Shown here: positions 1 through 9,124 of the stretch, one piece after another
Position numbering within the stretch: the first letter of the stretch is position 1
Layout of the letters: every line of letters begins with the position of its first letter
Assembly: GCF_003814875.1 (NCBI RefSeq)
Contig: NZ_RKQF01000001.1
Coordinates: forward strand, 9,982,001 to 10,046,000
From: Streptomyces sp. Ag109_O5-1
Lineage (GTDB): Bacteria > Actinomycetota > Actinomycetes > Streptomycetales > Streptomycetaceae
Reading direction: 5' to 3'
DNA length: 64,000 nucleotides
Translations under genes and position numbers: made by a program
Notes under the pieces: generated by a model
The model's input: the letters and a program-made list of their open reading frames with translations, nothing else
What the model was told of the DNA's origin: nothing
The model's database searches: none

Positions 1-1
1 C

Positions 2-325
2 GTCGGCTGGACGCCGCCGCCCCCGGAGCCGCCCCGGCGGCGCAGGGGCCCGCTGTTCGCCGTGCTGGCCGTGGTGGTGGCCGCCGTGGCCGTCACCGTC
101 ATCGTCCTGATGGCGTCCGGCGGCGACGGCTCACCCGGCAACAAGCCCACCACGAGCAGCCCGAGCACCTCGGGCTCGCCCCGGCCGTCCTTCAGCCTCC
201 CGACCGAACTGCCCAGCAGCCTGCCGTCGCGACTGCCGAGCGGACTGCCCTCGGAGTTCCCCTCGGAACTGCCCAGCGGGTTCCCGAGCGGTCTGGACTC
301 CCTGCTGCCCTCACTGCTGGGGTGA
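2..325 (+). CDS. C-terminal part of a single-pass membrane protein, unknown function
   Basis: The frame is open from the window edge, so the 5' end is missing. What remains starts with a proline- and arginine-rich cytoplasmic stretch, then one hydrophobic segment (LFAVLAVVVAAVAVTVIVLM), then an extracellular low-complexity tail in which Leu-Pro-Ser and Phe-Pro-Ser triplets recur. The pattern of a charged stop-transfer segment followed by a Ser/Pro/Thr tail is common at the C-terminus of streptomycete proteins with cytoplasmic N-terminal domains such as kinases, but nothing of that domain is visible here, so no function is claimed. The stop codon directly abuts the stop codon of the convergent phytase-like gene, with no spacer. 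Confidence 0.6.
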   Translation, partial: VGWTPPPPEPPRRRRGPLFAVLAVVVAAVAVTVIVLMASGGDGSPGNKPTTSSPSTSGSPRPSFSLPTELPSSLPSRLPSGLPSEFPSELPSGFPSGLDSLLPSLLG

Positions 326-1666
326 CTACAGCCCCTTGGGCAGCCGGACGTACACCAGGGTGGTCTCGATACCGCTGTCGACCAGGCGGCCCTGGGCGTC
401 GAACGCACTCGCCCCGTCCGTCATCCCGAAGTCGTTGTCGTTGATCAGAGCGAGCGTGTCGTGATCCACGCGCGCGATGCCCTCGATCTTCAGCGGCACC
501 CCGGTCACCGTGTTCAGGTCGACCACAAGACGCTTGCCGAGCACCGGCACTCCGGCGGCGGCCGGGTCGTCCAGCTGCTCCAGCGAGGGGGAGGTGGTGT
601 CGTCGTCGTAGGCGCCCCCGAGGATGTTCGACCTGCGGTCCAGCTTCACCTCCTCGAGGCGCGCGGCCTTGTCGGTGCGCTCCTCGACCAGCAGCCGGTC
701 GCCGCCCACCGCCACGATCGACGAGATCTTCAGCTCCGAGGTGTCGTCCTCGCTCGGGTCCACCACGTTCACCGGGTCGAACCGGTAGGCGTACTCGGCT
801 GTGACCGCCTGCCTGCGGGGAGAGAAGCGCAGCAGACGGGTCGTGCGCGAGGCGTCCCCGGCGTCCCCGTCGGGCAGGGACAGCGGGCTCTGCACGGCCA
901 TCACGAGATCCCCGTCGGGCAGCAGGGCGAGGCCCTCGAAGCCGCGGTTGATCTTCCGGTGCAGGAAGACGGACGGCAGCGCCTCCACCACCGGGTAGTC
1001 GGTACCAGTGAGGTTCAGCCCCTTGGGCACGTAACGGGTGAGCACCTTCCCGCGCGCGGAGACGTGCACCAGCGACGGCCCGTACTCGTCGACGAGCCAG
1101 AAGGATCCGTCCGCCGCGCGCACGATGCCCTCGGTGTCCAGACCGTTCGGGTTGTACGACAGCGGGGTCTTGGCGTCGTAGGAGTACGGCGCCTCGTCGC
1201 GGCCCGCCTGGTTCGACAGTCCGGTGACGGCCTTGCCCGAGGAGGTGGTGACCGGGATCGCGTCGATCACCTCGAGGCTGCCGCCGCGGACCTGGATCTT
1301 CACGATCGCCGGGTCGAATCCGGGCACCGGGAAGGTCCGGCGCTTCTTGCCGTCGACCTTGATCTGGCCGTTGGGGCCGCGGTCGGTGACCGTCCAGTAT
1401 TCGCCCTTGCGGCCGGCCGGGTAGATGTCGCTGCCGATGCCGCCGAGGTCGATACCCCGGTCGTTGACCACGCTGCCCGGCAGCAGCGTGTTGCTGAAGG
1501 CGCCGAGCGGGATGTCGCCGAGGGTCGCCGTGCGGACGACCCGCGCCGCGCCGGACGGGGCGGCGGTGGCGGTGCCCGCCGCCACGAGGGCGGCGGCCAG
1601 GGCCAGGGGCAGACCCGTCGCGACGGAACGGTGGACGCGGCGGCTGCCGGCGGCGTGCGGGGACAT
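326..1666 (-). CDS. Secreted esterase-like protein of the phytase family (PF13449-like)
   Basis: A 446-residue exported protein. The start was set at the ATG at 1666 because AGGAGG lies just upstream; an in-frame extension to 1837 has no such site. Residues 1-36 form a signal peptide (Arg-rich n-region, Leu/Ala h-region, cleavage near ATA-A). The mature part has family landmarks: a DRGPNGQ motif after an early glycine-rich stretch, then a D-T-E-G block followed by FWLVDEYGP, typical of the beta-propeller-like phytase/esterase family. The family is predicted to hydrolyse phosphate or other esters outside the cell; the substrate here is unknown. It is probably transcribed alone, since the upstream minus-strand gene is broken and 168 bases away. 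Confidence 0.85.
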   Translation of the reverse strand: MSPHAAGSRRVHRSVATGLPLALAAALVAAGTATAAPSGAARVVRTATLGDIPLGAFSNTLLPGSVVNDRGIDLGGIGSDIYPAGRKGEYWTVTDRGPNGQIKVDGKKRRTFPVPGFDPAIVKIQVRGGSLEVIDAIPVTTSSGKAVTGLSNQAGRDEAPYSYDAKTPLSYNPNGLDTEGIVRAADGSFWLVDEYGPSLVHVSARGKVLTRYVPKGLNLTGTDYPVVEALPSVFLHRKINRGFEGLALLPDGDLVMAVQSPLSLPDGDAGDASRTTRLLRFSPRRQAVTAEYAYRFDPVNVVDPSEDDTSELKISSIVAVGGDRLLVEERTDKAARLEEVKLDRRSNILGGAYDDDTTSPSLEQLDDPAAAGVPVLGKRLVVDLNTVTGVPLKIEGIARVDHDTLALINDNDFGMTDGASAFDAQGRLVDSGIETTLVYVRLPKGL

Positions 1667-1833
1667 CGAGCCTCCTGAAGACAAGTCCGTTGGCAGCGGC
1701 CAGAGTTGGGCCTCAGGGGGAATGCTTGTCGACGAGTCGGTGAACGCAGGGCGACTGCCACTCGGCGGATCACCGGTTTTCGGCCTCGGGACGGCGGACT
1801 GTCGGATTCCGCCGCCCTGGCTGCGCGGTTCTG

Positions 1834-3100
1834 TCACCCCAGAGCACTGAACCAGCGCACCACCGCGGCGGTTCCGGCCTGCTGGGAGCCCAGGTGCCGG
1901 GAACCGCCGTAGTCCGGCGTCCCGAGGTCGACCACTGGGGCGTCGGCCCCTCGGGCGCGCTGTGTGGCGTGACAGTGGGCGTGTTCGCGTTGACGGCCTG
2001 CTCGTCCCGGTCGGCGAAATAGAGCCGGACCGGCGCCTTCGGCGCCCAGTCGGTGCACACGCCGTCCGTGATCCTCAGGGTCGCCGCCAGCCGCCCGGTG
2101 GGGTGCGCCAGCATCGCCCGGCCCCGGGCGGTCAGCAGCCCGTCGAGGGACTCCGGCGTGCCGGCCACGACCTCCTGACCGGTGTGGGTGCCGTCCAGCA
2201 GGCCCTCGATCGTGCCGTCGTACGGTGCCCGGAACACCTGGGAAGGCGCGTCGTACAGGTGGTGCAGGCGGTTGAAGGCGACCAGGGTCAGTGCCGTGTA
2301 GATCACGCTCGCCTTCGGCTTCGTCCGCCCGGCCAGCAGCGCGGGAAGCTCGGCGTCCCGGAACGCGTACGCACCGCTGACGGGCGCCACCGCGCGGAGA
2401 CGGAACCATCCGTCGGCCCTCTCCTGCAGCGACCGGGCCAGTCCCAGTGCCGCCGAGGCCCCTTGGGAGAAGCCGGTGACCAGTACCTCGCGCCGCAGCT
2501 CACGGCCCCGCGCCGACACGGCGGTGCGGGACGCGCGCAGCATGTCGAGGGCGGCCGTCGCCTCCGAGGGCACGTCCATCCAGGGATGGGGGCCGGGCCC
2601 CAGGCCCAGACCGAGGTAGTCGGGGAGCGCCGCGGCGAACCCGGCCGAGGCACAGGTCAGCGCGGGAGCCTGGTCCCAGACGTCCGCCGAGACGGAGGCG
2701 ACATCGCCCTTGAAGAGCTCGGTGCCGTGGGTGAAGGACACGGTGCGCAGCCGCCGTTCACCACTGCGGGGCAAGGCCAGCAGCCCGCTGGCGGTGGTGG
2801 GCCGGCCATGGGGATCCACCGTGTGGTACACGATCCGGAAGGGTCCAGACCGTAGCGCACGGCGCCGGTGTCCCAGGCGCCCGCCGCGTCTACCGCCAGT
2901 TCCGCCGCGACCTCCCGGGCGGTCAGCGTCCGCAGATGCTCGACGGACACGAGCGTGCCTCGCGACACGTCCGCCGTCGTCGGCGCGGGAACGGCGGCCC
3001 GGGGGCCGGCCGCTCCCTGCGCAACCACGGCCGTCGCGGTGCTCGCCATCAGTGCCACCGACACGGCCGAAATCACCAGTACCCTGCTCATTCGCTTCAT
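1834..3100 (-). pseudogene. Secreted lipase / alpha-beta hydrolase, broken by two single-base deletions
   Basis: Three frames together make one LIP-type secreted lipase. Frame one (from the ATG at 3100) gives a signal peptide (MKRMSRVLVISAVSVALM) and the first 80 or so residues, ending at VRYGLDP near 2848. Frame two gives the hydrolase core with the nucleophile elbow GFSQG and a DYLGLG block, ending near 1980. Frame three supplies the C-terminus: a YGGSRHLGS block, whose His is probably catalytic, then WFSALG. Each junction is explained by loss of one base (GACCC-TTCCGG near 2846; ACG-CCCAC near 1980). The span of 1267 bases plus two is divisible by three, giving 422 residues. It is either a recent pseudogene or two sequencing errors. 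Confidence 0.78.
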
Positions 3101-3411
3101 ACCGTGACCGTACGAATCCCGGGTGCGGTCGCCCGTCCGGCCAACCGGCCTGTGCGAGTGGGGTTTTCCGCAGGGGCGCGTCGTCGGCCCGGCGGGCGCG
3201 GGGCGACCACGTCCCGGCTGGATCGGCCGCAGGCCCACCGGGAATGGCTACGCTGAGAGCCGGAGCACTTCACAATCTGTTCGACCCGGTACCCGGGGGC
3301 CAGTAAGGGTCGCTCGTCAGGGATGTCTCAGGGTCGCGCTCCGGAACCGCGGGAAGCGCGCACCCGTTTTCAGATCAGAGAGCGGCAACGGCCGCGAAGG
3401 AGGCGACGCTG
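3101..3411. other. Intergenic region with divergent promoters
   Basis: These 311 bases separate the broken lipase (minus) from the small membrane protein (plus). No credible gene is seen. A TACGCT hexamer at 3249-3254 could be a -10 box for the plus strand, but no good -35 pairs with it. No repeat or strong hairpin stands out. Confidence 0.3.
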
Positions 3412-3594
3412 ATGTCGAAGAACGCGAAGATCGCCGCGGGAGGTGTGGCGGTCGGGTTGATCCTGTTGATATGGCTGCCCTGGTGGGTGTCGTTCCTGAT
3501 CGTGGTGGGCGTCCCGGTGGCGGCGTACCTCACCCTCGACCCCTCGCAGCGGCGCAGGCTGCGCAGGGTCACGCGCAAGGAGATCGGCCACTGA
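3412..3594 (+). CDS. Small two-helix membrane protein (60 aa), unknown function
   Basis: A 60-residue protein preceded by a strong ribosome site (AAGGAGG) nine bases before the ATG. Residues 7-22 and 25-44 are hydrophobic, separated by a short WLPWW stretch. The C-terminus is strongly basic (QRRRLRRVTRK), which would anchor it on the cytoplasmic face. The size, the spacing of the ribosome site and the terminator downstream indicate a real gene. No family was recognised. Confidence 0.75.
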   Translation: MSKNAKIAAGGVAVGLILLIWLPWWVSFLIVVGVPVAAYLTLDPSQRRRLRRVTRKEIGH

Positions 3595-3598
3595 GCCA

Positions 3599-3645
3599 CC
3601 GTCCCGAGGCCGCGCCCCCGACCGGCGGGAAGCGGCCCGGGACGG
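3599..3645. terminator. Bidirectional hairpin terminator
   Basis: CCGTCCCG-A-GGCCGC pairs with GCGGCC-CGGGACGG, giving 14 base pairs with one bulged A and an 18-base loop. It lies between the convergent stops of the 60-residue membrane protein and the hypothetical gene ending at 3647. There is no T-tract, which is usual for Streptomyces terminators. Confidence 0.65.
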
Positions 3646-3646
3646 C

Positions 3647-4510
3647 TCACAGGGGGCGTACGGCCATCTTGTCGAGGGCCTCCAGGAGGCCGGGGAGCTC
3701 GGGACCCCGGCCTACGGGCAGCACTTCGCCCGGCTCCTCGTCGAGAAGCACGAAGGCCATGTCGTCGGTGCGGGCCACCATCGACCAGCCGGGCCCGTCG
3801 GCGCGCAGCGTACGGGCGTCACCCGGGGCGAACGACGAGCGGACCCGCCCCAGTGGCGGAGGCATCTCCACATAGGCCCATGCCTCGGCCAGGACCCGCC
3901 GGATCCCGGCGTGCCCCTTGGGGGCCGCCTCGGTGCCCTCCGAGGCCTCCTCGGGGGCCTCCTCGGAGGCTTCCGAGGTGCCGGCCGCCGCTGGTGCCGC
4001 CGCCGGGAAGTGGTCGTCGCTGATCTGCTCCCGCCAGATGGCCCACTGGAGGGCGATCTCGTCCGCGCCGAGCCGCCGTTGTGCCGCACCCCAGGAGCTG
4101 GTGTCCGGTGGGGTCAGCGGGGTCCGGTCCGCCACCTCCGGGCCGGGATCGTGCGGCGGGGGCACGTTGGGAGCCGCCACGGCGACGGCGAGCGGCCAGC
4201 CGGGCAGTGCGGCGACCACCGTGCGCTCGTCCGGCGACAGGTCGTACTCCATGCCGCAGTCCCAGGACGCGATCGCGACCGCGACCAGCGAGACGTCGTC
4301 GATGACGACCGTCCAGCGAGCCCCTTCCCCGTCCTGGCCGAGCACCAGGCCGTATCCGTCGGCGCGCGGCGCCAGCTCCAGCGCCGCGCAGGCCTCCGGA
4401 TAGTCGTCGCCCAGCACGCTCGGAAACTGCGCCGGCGTCAGCAGCACCGCCGTGAGCACGTACAGCGCCTCGTCCGCGGCGGCGACGACCTCCTCGCCCG
4501 TATCGGCCAT
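3647..4510 (-). CDS. Hypothetical cytoplasmic protein (287 aa)
   Basis: An acidic, soluble protein without signal or membrane segments. The ATG at 4510 is preferred to the adjacent GTG at 4513 because GGGAG lies six bases before the ATG but only three before the GTG. The sequence seems to have two halves: residues 1-160 (WTVVIDDVSLVAVAIASWD is a hydrophobic beta-rich segment) and residues 205-287, linked by an Ala/Glu/Ser-rich segment around 170-200 that is probably disordered. No catalytic motif was found and no family recognised. It is followed by the bidirectional hairpin. Confidence 0.7.
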   Translation of the reverse strand: MADTGEEVVAAADEALYVLTAVLLTPAQFPSVLGDDYPEACAALELAPRADGYGLVLGQDGEGARWTVVIDDVSLVAVAIASWDCGMEYDLSPDERTVVAALPGWPLAVAVAAPNVPPPHDPGPEVADRTPLTPPDTSSWGAAQRRLGADEIALQWAIWREQISDDHFPAAAPAAAGTSEASEEAPEEASEGTEAAPKGHAGIRRVLAEAWAYVEMPPPLGRVRSSFAPGDARTLRADGPGWSMVARTDDMAFVLLDEEPGEVLPVGRGPELPGLLEALDKMAVRPL

Positions 4511-4644
4511 CACTGTCTCCCAGTCGTTCGTCCAACGGCGCGCACCCTAGTGCGACGGGAAGGCCGTTGTCACGACCGGCAGCACACGCGGAGCTGCAGC
4601 TTTCCACCGGGACGGGACGAATCGGCCTCGTCGGCACCGAAGGT

Positions 4645-4932
4645 TCACACGACCGGCAGCCCCAGGAGGTCACGCGCCACCGTCCGCGGCGACTCGTCGC
4701 GCTCTCGCGCCAGTGCGACGACGGCCCGGCACGCCAGCTCGCTCACCCCGAACGACAGCGCCTCCGGCGACACCCAGCCGGACACCTCCTCGATCCGGTC
4801 CTGGTCATCCTCCGCGCGGGCCGTCACATAGGCGGCCGCGGCCTCGAACAAGTTGTGCGTGCGCCGCTGCGGTGTCTGTGCGCCCCCGGCGCCACGAAAT
4901 CTGCCTGCGTACCTGCGGATCCGGTCGAACAC
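4645..4932 (-). CDS. Small hypothetical protein (about 95 aa)
   Basis: A helical, highly charged protein with a basic N-terminus (VFDRIRRYAGRF) and an acidic middle (RAEDDQDRIEE). Starts are uncertain: the frame is open to a TTG at 5004 with no ribosome site, whereas GTG codons at 4941 and 4932 follow AGGGGAAGG. The 4932 GTG has the better spacing and is used here. The C-terminal 70 residues look like a compact helical domain with a conserved-looking SELACRAVVALARE helix. No family was recognised. Confidence 0.55.
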   Translation of the reverse strand: MFDRIRRYAGRFRGAGGAQTPQRRTHNLFEAAAAYVTARAEDDQDRIEEVSGWVSPEALSFGVSELACRAVVALARERDESPRTVARDLLGLPVV

Positions 4933-5047
4933 GCGGGCCACCTTCCCCTGTCGCTTCCGAACAGTCGGCTTCCTCCACCGAACGCAGGGTTGAAGCTCCG
5001 GCAACAGAAGAGGGCGACCCCGCGGCCCTCGCCGCGGCGGTCGCCGG

Positions 5048-5656
5048 CTAGCGCCCGCGGACCGCCAGGGTCAGGAAGCGGGCGTCCTCGTCCACGTACG
5101 ACGTCATGCGCCAGCCCGAACCGGCCAGCAGCGGGCCGAGGTTGCCCTCCGCACGCAGGTCGCCCGGGGTGATCTGCCGCCCCTGGCGGGCCGCCAGGGC
5201 GGCCCGGCCTATCGGGTGGAACAGGGCGAGCGTGCCGCCGGGGCGGACCACGCGTGCCAACTCCCGCAGATTATCGGCGGGCCGGGGCAGGTGGGCTATC
5301 AGGCCCGCGGCGAACACGGCGTCGAGCGACTCCGACCGCACCGGCAGCGCCGCGACGTCGGCGAGCAGCAGGCACCCGGCGCGGTCCCGGCCGGCCCGTA
5401 CGGCGGCCTGCAGCATCGCCGGGGTCAGATCCATTCCGAGGACCACACCCGACGGCCCCACGGCCGCACGCAACGGCGGCAGTGCGCGTCCCGTGCCGCA
5501 GCCCGCGTCGAGCACCCGATCACCCGCGCGCAGCCCCAACTCGGTCACGGCGGACGCGTACGCGGGACCGTCGTCCGGAAACCTGCTGTCCCAGTCGGCC
5601 GCCCGCTCGGTGAAGAACTCCTGGACATGTGTGTGGTCGTCGCTCATGTAACGCAT
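5048..5656 (-). CDS. Class I SAM-dependent methyltransferase (UbiE/type 11)
   Basis: A 202-residue methyltransferase with the Rossmann-fold landmarks in order: motif I VLDAGCGTG near residue 48, an acidic end of strand 2 in GMDLTP, LLLADVAALP for SAM adenine contact, a strand-4 segment AVFAAGLIAHL, and motif RVVRPGGTLALF. This is the methyltransf_11 layout used on small molecules, but the substrate cannot be read from sequence. The start could be the ATG at 5656 or the second ATG at 5647; GAGAG lies before the first. It stands alone, facing away from the MHYT gene. Confidence 0.85.
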   Translation of the reverse strand: MRYMSDDHTHVQEFFTERAADWDSRFPDDGPAYASAVTELGLRAGDRVLDAGCGTGRALPPLRAAVGPSGVVLGMDLTPAMLQAAVRAGRDRAGCLLLADVAALPVRSESLDAVFAAGLIAHLPRPADNLRELARVVRPGGTLALFHPIGRAALAARQGRQITPGDLRAEGNLGPLLAGSGWRMTSYVDEDARFLTLAVRGR

Positions 5657-5797
5657 GATCTCTCACTGTCACGGAGGACGTCCTTGCGCGCACGTTCGAG
5701 CGGGACGCGATCGTTCCGGCGCATATCTGAGTCATATTGCAGCACCTTTCGAAATGCGCCCCCTTTGTGCGCCCATGCCCCCTAGCGTCCCTGGGCC

Positions 5798-6571
5798 ATG
5801 GGACACCTGGACCACGCCACCTTCGGCTGGCTGACCCCCGTGCTGTCGTACGTCATGGCCTGCATAGGCGCCGCACTGGGGCTGCGCTGCACCGTCCGCG
5901 CACTCGGCAGCACGGGCCGCTCGCGCCGCAACTGGCTCCTCACCGCCGCCTCCGCGCTCGGCACCGGCATCTGGACCATGCACTTCGTGGCCATGCTCGG
6001 CTTCAGCGTCAGCGGTACCGACATCCGCTACGACGTACCGCTGACCATCCTCAGCCTGCTCGTCGCCGTGGTCGTGGTCAGCGCCGGCGTCTTCGCCGTC
6101 GGCTACAGCCGTGACCGCAACCGGGCGCTCCTGCTCGGCGGACTCACCACCGGACTCGGCGTCGCCAGCATGCACTACCTCGGCATGGCGGCCGTCCGGC
6201 TGCACGGCGACGTGCGCTACGACCCGATGCTCGTCGGGCTCTCCGTGCTCATCGCCGTGGTCGCCGCGACCGCGGCCCTGTGGGCGGCCCTCAACATCAG
6301 GTCGCCCGTCGCCGTCACCATCGCCTCCCTGGTCATGGGGGCGGCCGTCAGCAGCATGCACTACACCGGGATGTTCGCGGTCAGCGTGCACGTCACGCCC
6401 TCCGGCACCCCCCTGACCGGGGCCACGGCGATGCAGTTCATCTTCCCCCTCGCCGTCGGCCTCGGGTCCTACCTGTTCCTCACCTCGGCCTTCGTCGCGC
6501 TCTCGCCCACGGCCGGTGAGCGCGAGGAGTCCGCCTCGGCCCAGCGGCCCGTGACGCCCGCCACCCGCTGA
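5798..6571 (+). CDS. MHYT-domain integral membrane sensor
   Basis: A 257-residue, seven-helix membrane protein with three copies of the MHYT signature: WTMHFVAM (61-66), SMHYLGM (124-130) and SMHYTGM (186-192). In the MHYT family these Met/His residues, near the outer face, are proposed to bind copper and to sense oxygen, CO or NO. Here the module has no attached GGDEF/EAL or other output domain, so it must act through partners. Only 45 bases separate it from cvnA on the same strand, which suggests it feeds a signal into the conservon. The start is the ATG at 5798, with no strong ribosome site. Confidence 0.9.
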   Translation: MGHLDHATFGWLTPVLSYVMACIGAALGLRCTVRALGSTGRSRRNWLLTAASALGTGIWTMHFVAMLGFSVSGTDIRYDVPLTILSLLVAVVVVSAGVFAVGYSRDRNRALLLGGLTTGLGVASMHYLGMAAVRLHGDVRYDPMLVGLSVLIAVVAATAALWAALNIRSPVAVTIASLVMGAAVSSMHYTGMFAVSVHVTPSGTPLTGATAMQFIFPLAVGLGSYLFLTSAFVALSPTAGEREESASAQRPVTPATR

Positions 6572-6616
6572 CCCGGCCCGGCCCAGGGCCCCGATCCACT
6601 CCCGAGCGAGGAGGCC

Positions 6617-9124
6617 ATGCGTACACCCCGTAGGACCCCCACAACAGGCCCGGAGACAACGTCCCCGCAGCCGCGGCGCGGCCGCCGTGCACACGCCGGA
6701 CCACCCGCCGACGAACCCGTCGACGATCTCGCCGACACCGCGGAGGACGGCGCACCCGCACGCCCGGGCGGCTGGCGGATCCGCCCCCGGACCGTCCGGG
6801 CCAAGGTCGTCTGCCTGCTCATGGTGCCGGTCATGTCCCTGCTCGCCCTGTGGGCGTACGCCACCGTCACCACGGCACAGGACGTCTCCCGGCTCCGCCA
6901 GTCCCAGCGCGTGGACGCCGCATTGCGCACCCCGGTCGCCACCGCCGTGGCCGCGCTCCAGGCCGAGCGCGCCGTCGCCGTCCGCTACGCGACCGACCCG
7001 TCTGCCGAACAGTCCGGCGACCTCAAGGCACTCGGCACCCGCACCGACCAGGCCGTGGCCGCGCTGCGACTCGGCAAGGGCAGCACCGTCGCGGACAGCG
7101 AGGAACTGCCCGCCGGTGTCGCCCAGCGCCTGGAGACCTTCGTCACCGGCGCCGAGCACCTGCGCACGCTGCGGACGGCGGTCCGGAACCGCAGCGCCCG
7201 CTGGGACGAGGCCTACGGGCAGTACACGCAGACGATCGCCACGGCCTTCGCCGTGGACGGCGCCCTCACCGGCATCCAGGCCGACGACATGGGCTCCGAC
7301 GCGCGCGTACTGCTCGAATTCTCCCGCGCGGGCGAAGCGCTCGCCCAGGAGGACGCGGTCCTGGCCGGCGCCCGGCCGAACGGCGGCCTCGATGGCGAGC
7401 GGCTGCGGCTGTTCACCGGGGCCGTCGAAACCCGCCGTGTCCTCACCGACGCCGTCGTCGCCGACCTGCCCGGTCCACAGCGCACCGCCTGGCGCGACCT
7501 CGCCGCCGGCGACGACTACAGCGCGCTGGGCACCGCCGAGGACAAGATCCTCGCGAGGGCACCCGGAGCCAAAGGGCCCGACGCGGCCCAGGCGGCCACC
7601 TGGAACACCGCTCACGCGCGCGTACAGGACGGTATGCAGACCATCCAGGCCGACACGGCACGCGCGGTCGCCGGCCGCGCCGACCCGTTCGCGCGCGGTC
7701 TGCTCACCCCGGCCGGCGCCGCTGTCATCCTCGGACTCCTCGCCGTGGCCGCCTCGCTCGTCATCTCCGTACGCATCGGCCGCGCCCTCGTGGTCGAACT
7801 CGTGAGCCTGCGCAACAGCGCACTGGAGATCGCCCGCCGCAAACTCCCCGAAGCGATGCGCAGACTGCGGGCCGGTGAGGAGATCGACGTCCGTGCGGAG
7901 GCACCCCCGGGGCCGCCCGCGGAGGACGAGACCGCCCAGGTCGCCGAGGCCCTCGCCACCGTGCACCGCGCCGCCCTGCGCGCCGCCGTGGAACGCGCCG
8001 AACTCGCCAGCGGCATCTCAGGGGTCTTCGTCAACCTCGCCCGCCGCAGCCAGATCCTCGTGCACCGCCAGCTGAGCCTGCTGGACAGCATGGAACGCCG
8101 CTCCGACGACCCCAACGAACTGAGCGACCTCTTCCGTCTCGACCACCTCACCACCCGCATGCGCCGCCACGCGGAGAGCCTGATCATCCTCTCCGGCGCG
8201 GCCCCCGGCCGGGCCTGGCGCATGCCCGTCTCCCTGACCAACGTCGTACGGGCAGCCGTGTCCGAAGTCGAGGACTACGCGCGCGTGGAGGTACGACAGC
8301 TCTCCGAGGCGGCCGTCATCGGCGCGGCCGTGGCCGACCTCACCCATCTGCTCGCCGAGATCGTGGAGAACGCGGCCCAGTTCTCGCCGCCGCACACGCG
8401 CGTGCGCGTCACCGGGGAACCCGTCGGCAACGGCTACGCCGTCGAGGTCGAGGACCGCGGCCTCGGCATGGGTCAGGAGACCCTCATCGAGGCCAATCGG
8501 CGCATCGAGCAGTCCGAGGCCCTCGACCTGTTCGACAGCGACCGGCTCGGCCTGTTCGTGGTCAGCCGGCTCGCCGCCCGCCACGGCATCAAGGTGCACC
8601 TGCGCACCTCCCCCTACGGCGGCACCACCGCCGTGGTCCTGCTGCCGAAGGCCCTGCTGCACGGCGGCCCGGCGGAACGTTCCGGCCGCCCGGCGGCCGA
8701 CACCGGACAGGTACCGGAACGCGAGTACGCGCGCGTGCCCGGCGCCGAGCTCCCGGAGGCCGCCCCCGCCGACCGGCCCGCCCTCGCCGTCACCGCCCGC
8801 CCGTCCCCGCACCCGGCGCCCGAGCCGCCGCCTCCCGGAGTCACCACCTTGAGGCCGCACCGCCCACCGCACACCTCCGAGTCCCCGGACGACGACCTCC
8901 CACGCCGGGTGCGGCAGGCGAGCCTCGCACCCCAACTGCGCGATCCGCGCGCCGAGGAGCCCGCCCCCGCCCGCCGGCCGGACGAACGCACCCCCGAAAT
9001 CGTCCGCGACCGTATGGCGGCCTACCGCGACGGCTGGGCGCGCGGCGGCGGCAGACAACCCGGCCGTGGAGCCGCCCCGGAACCCGACGAGGGCACCGAC
9101 AGCACCGAAGGAGACCGCGCATGA
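6617..9124 (+). CDS. cvnA: Conservon sensor histidine kinase-like protein CvnA
   Basis: An 835-residue membrane protein starting at the ATG after GAGGAGG. Order: proline-rich N-terminus; TM helix about 63-85; a large extracellular helical domain (about 86-360) of the nitrate/nitrite-sensing (NIT) type; TM helix about 363-389; a HAMP-like linker; and a HATPase domain with N box (HLLAEIVENAAQF, near 578), G1 (EDRGLGMG, near 612), G2 (DRLGLFVVSRLA, near 641) and G3 (GGTTAVVLLP). A disordered Pro/Arg-rich tail of about 150 residues follows. The usual phospho-accepting His box is not evident, as in other conservon kinases. In the family this protein assembles with CvnB, CvnC and CvnD at the membrane. 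Its stop overlaps the cvnB start by four bases (ATGA). Confidence 0.93.
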   Translation: MRTPRRTPTTGPETTSPQPRRGRRAHAGPPADEPVDDLADTAEDGAPARPGGWRIRPRTVRAKVVCLLMVPVMSLLALWAYATVTTAQDVSRLRQSQRVDAALRTPVATAVAALQAERAVAVRYATDPSAEQSGDLKALGTRTDQAVAALRLGKGSTVADSEELPAGVAQRLETFVTGAEHLRTLRTAVRNRSARWDEAYGQYTQTIATAFAVDGALTGIQADDMGSDARVLLEFSRAGEALAQEDAVLAGARPNGGLDGERLRLFTGAVETRRVLTDAVVADLPGPQRTAWRDLAAGDDYSALGTAEDKILARAPGAKGPDAAQAATWNTAHARVQDGMQTIQADTARAVAGRADPFARGLLTPAGAAVILGLLAVAASLVISVRIGRALVVELVSLRNSALEIARRKLPEAMRRLRAGEEIDVRAEAPPGPPAEDETAQVAEALATVHRAALRAAVERAELASGISGVFVNLARRSQILVHRQLSLLDSMERRSDDPNELSDLFRLDHLTTRMRRHAESLIILSGAAPGRAWRMPVSLTNVVRAAVSEVEDYARVEVRQLSEAAVIGAAVADLTHLLAEIVENAAQFSPPHTRVRVTGEPVGNGYAVEVEDRGLGMGQETLIEANRRIEQSEALDLFDSDRLGLFVVSRLAARHGIKVHLRTSPYGGTTAVVLLPKALLHGGPAERSGRPAADTGQVPEREYARVPGAELPEAAPADRPALAVTARPSPHPAPEPPPPGVTTLRPHRPPHTSESPDDDLPRRVRQASLAPQLRDPRAEEPAPARRPDERTPEIVRDRMAAYRDGWARGGGRQPGRGAAPEPDEGTDSTEGDRA

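Noticed and set aside
5732..7966. A 744-codon minus-strand frame opposite the MHYT and cvnA genes
   Set aside because: It is antisense to two well-supported genes and its composition is low-complexity Gly/Ala/Asp/Arg. No ribosome site or motif.
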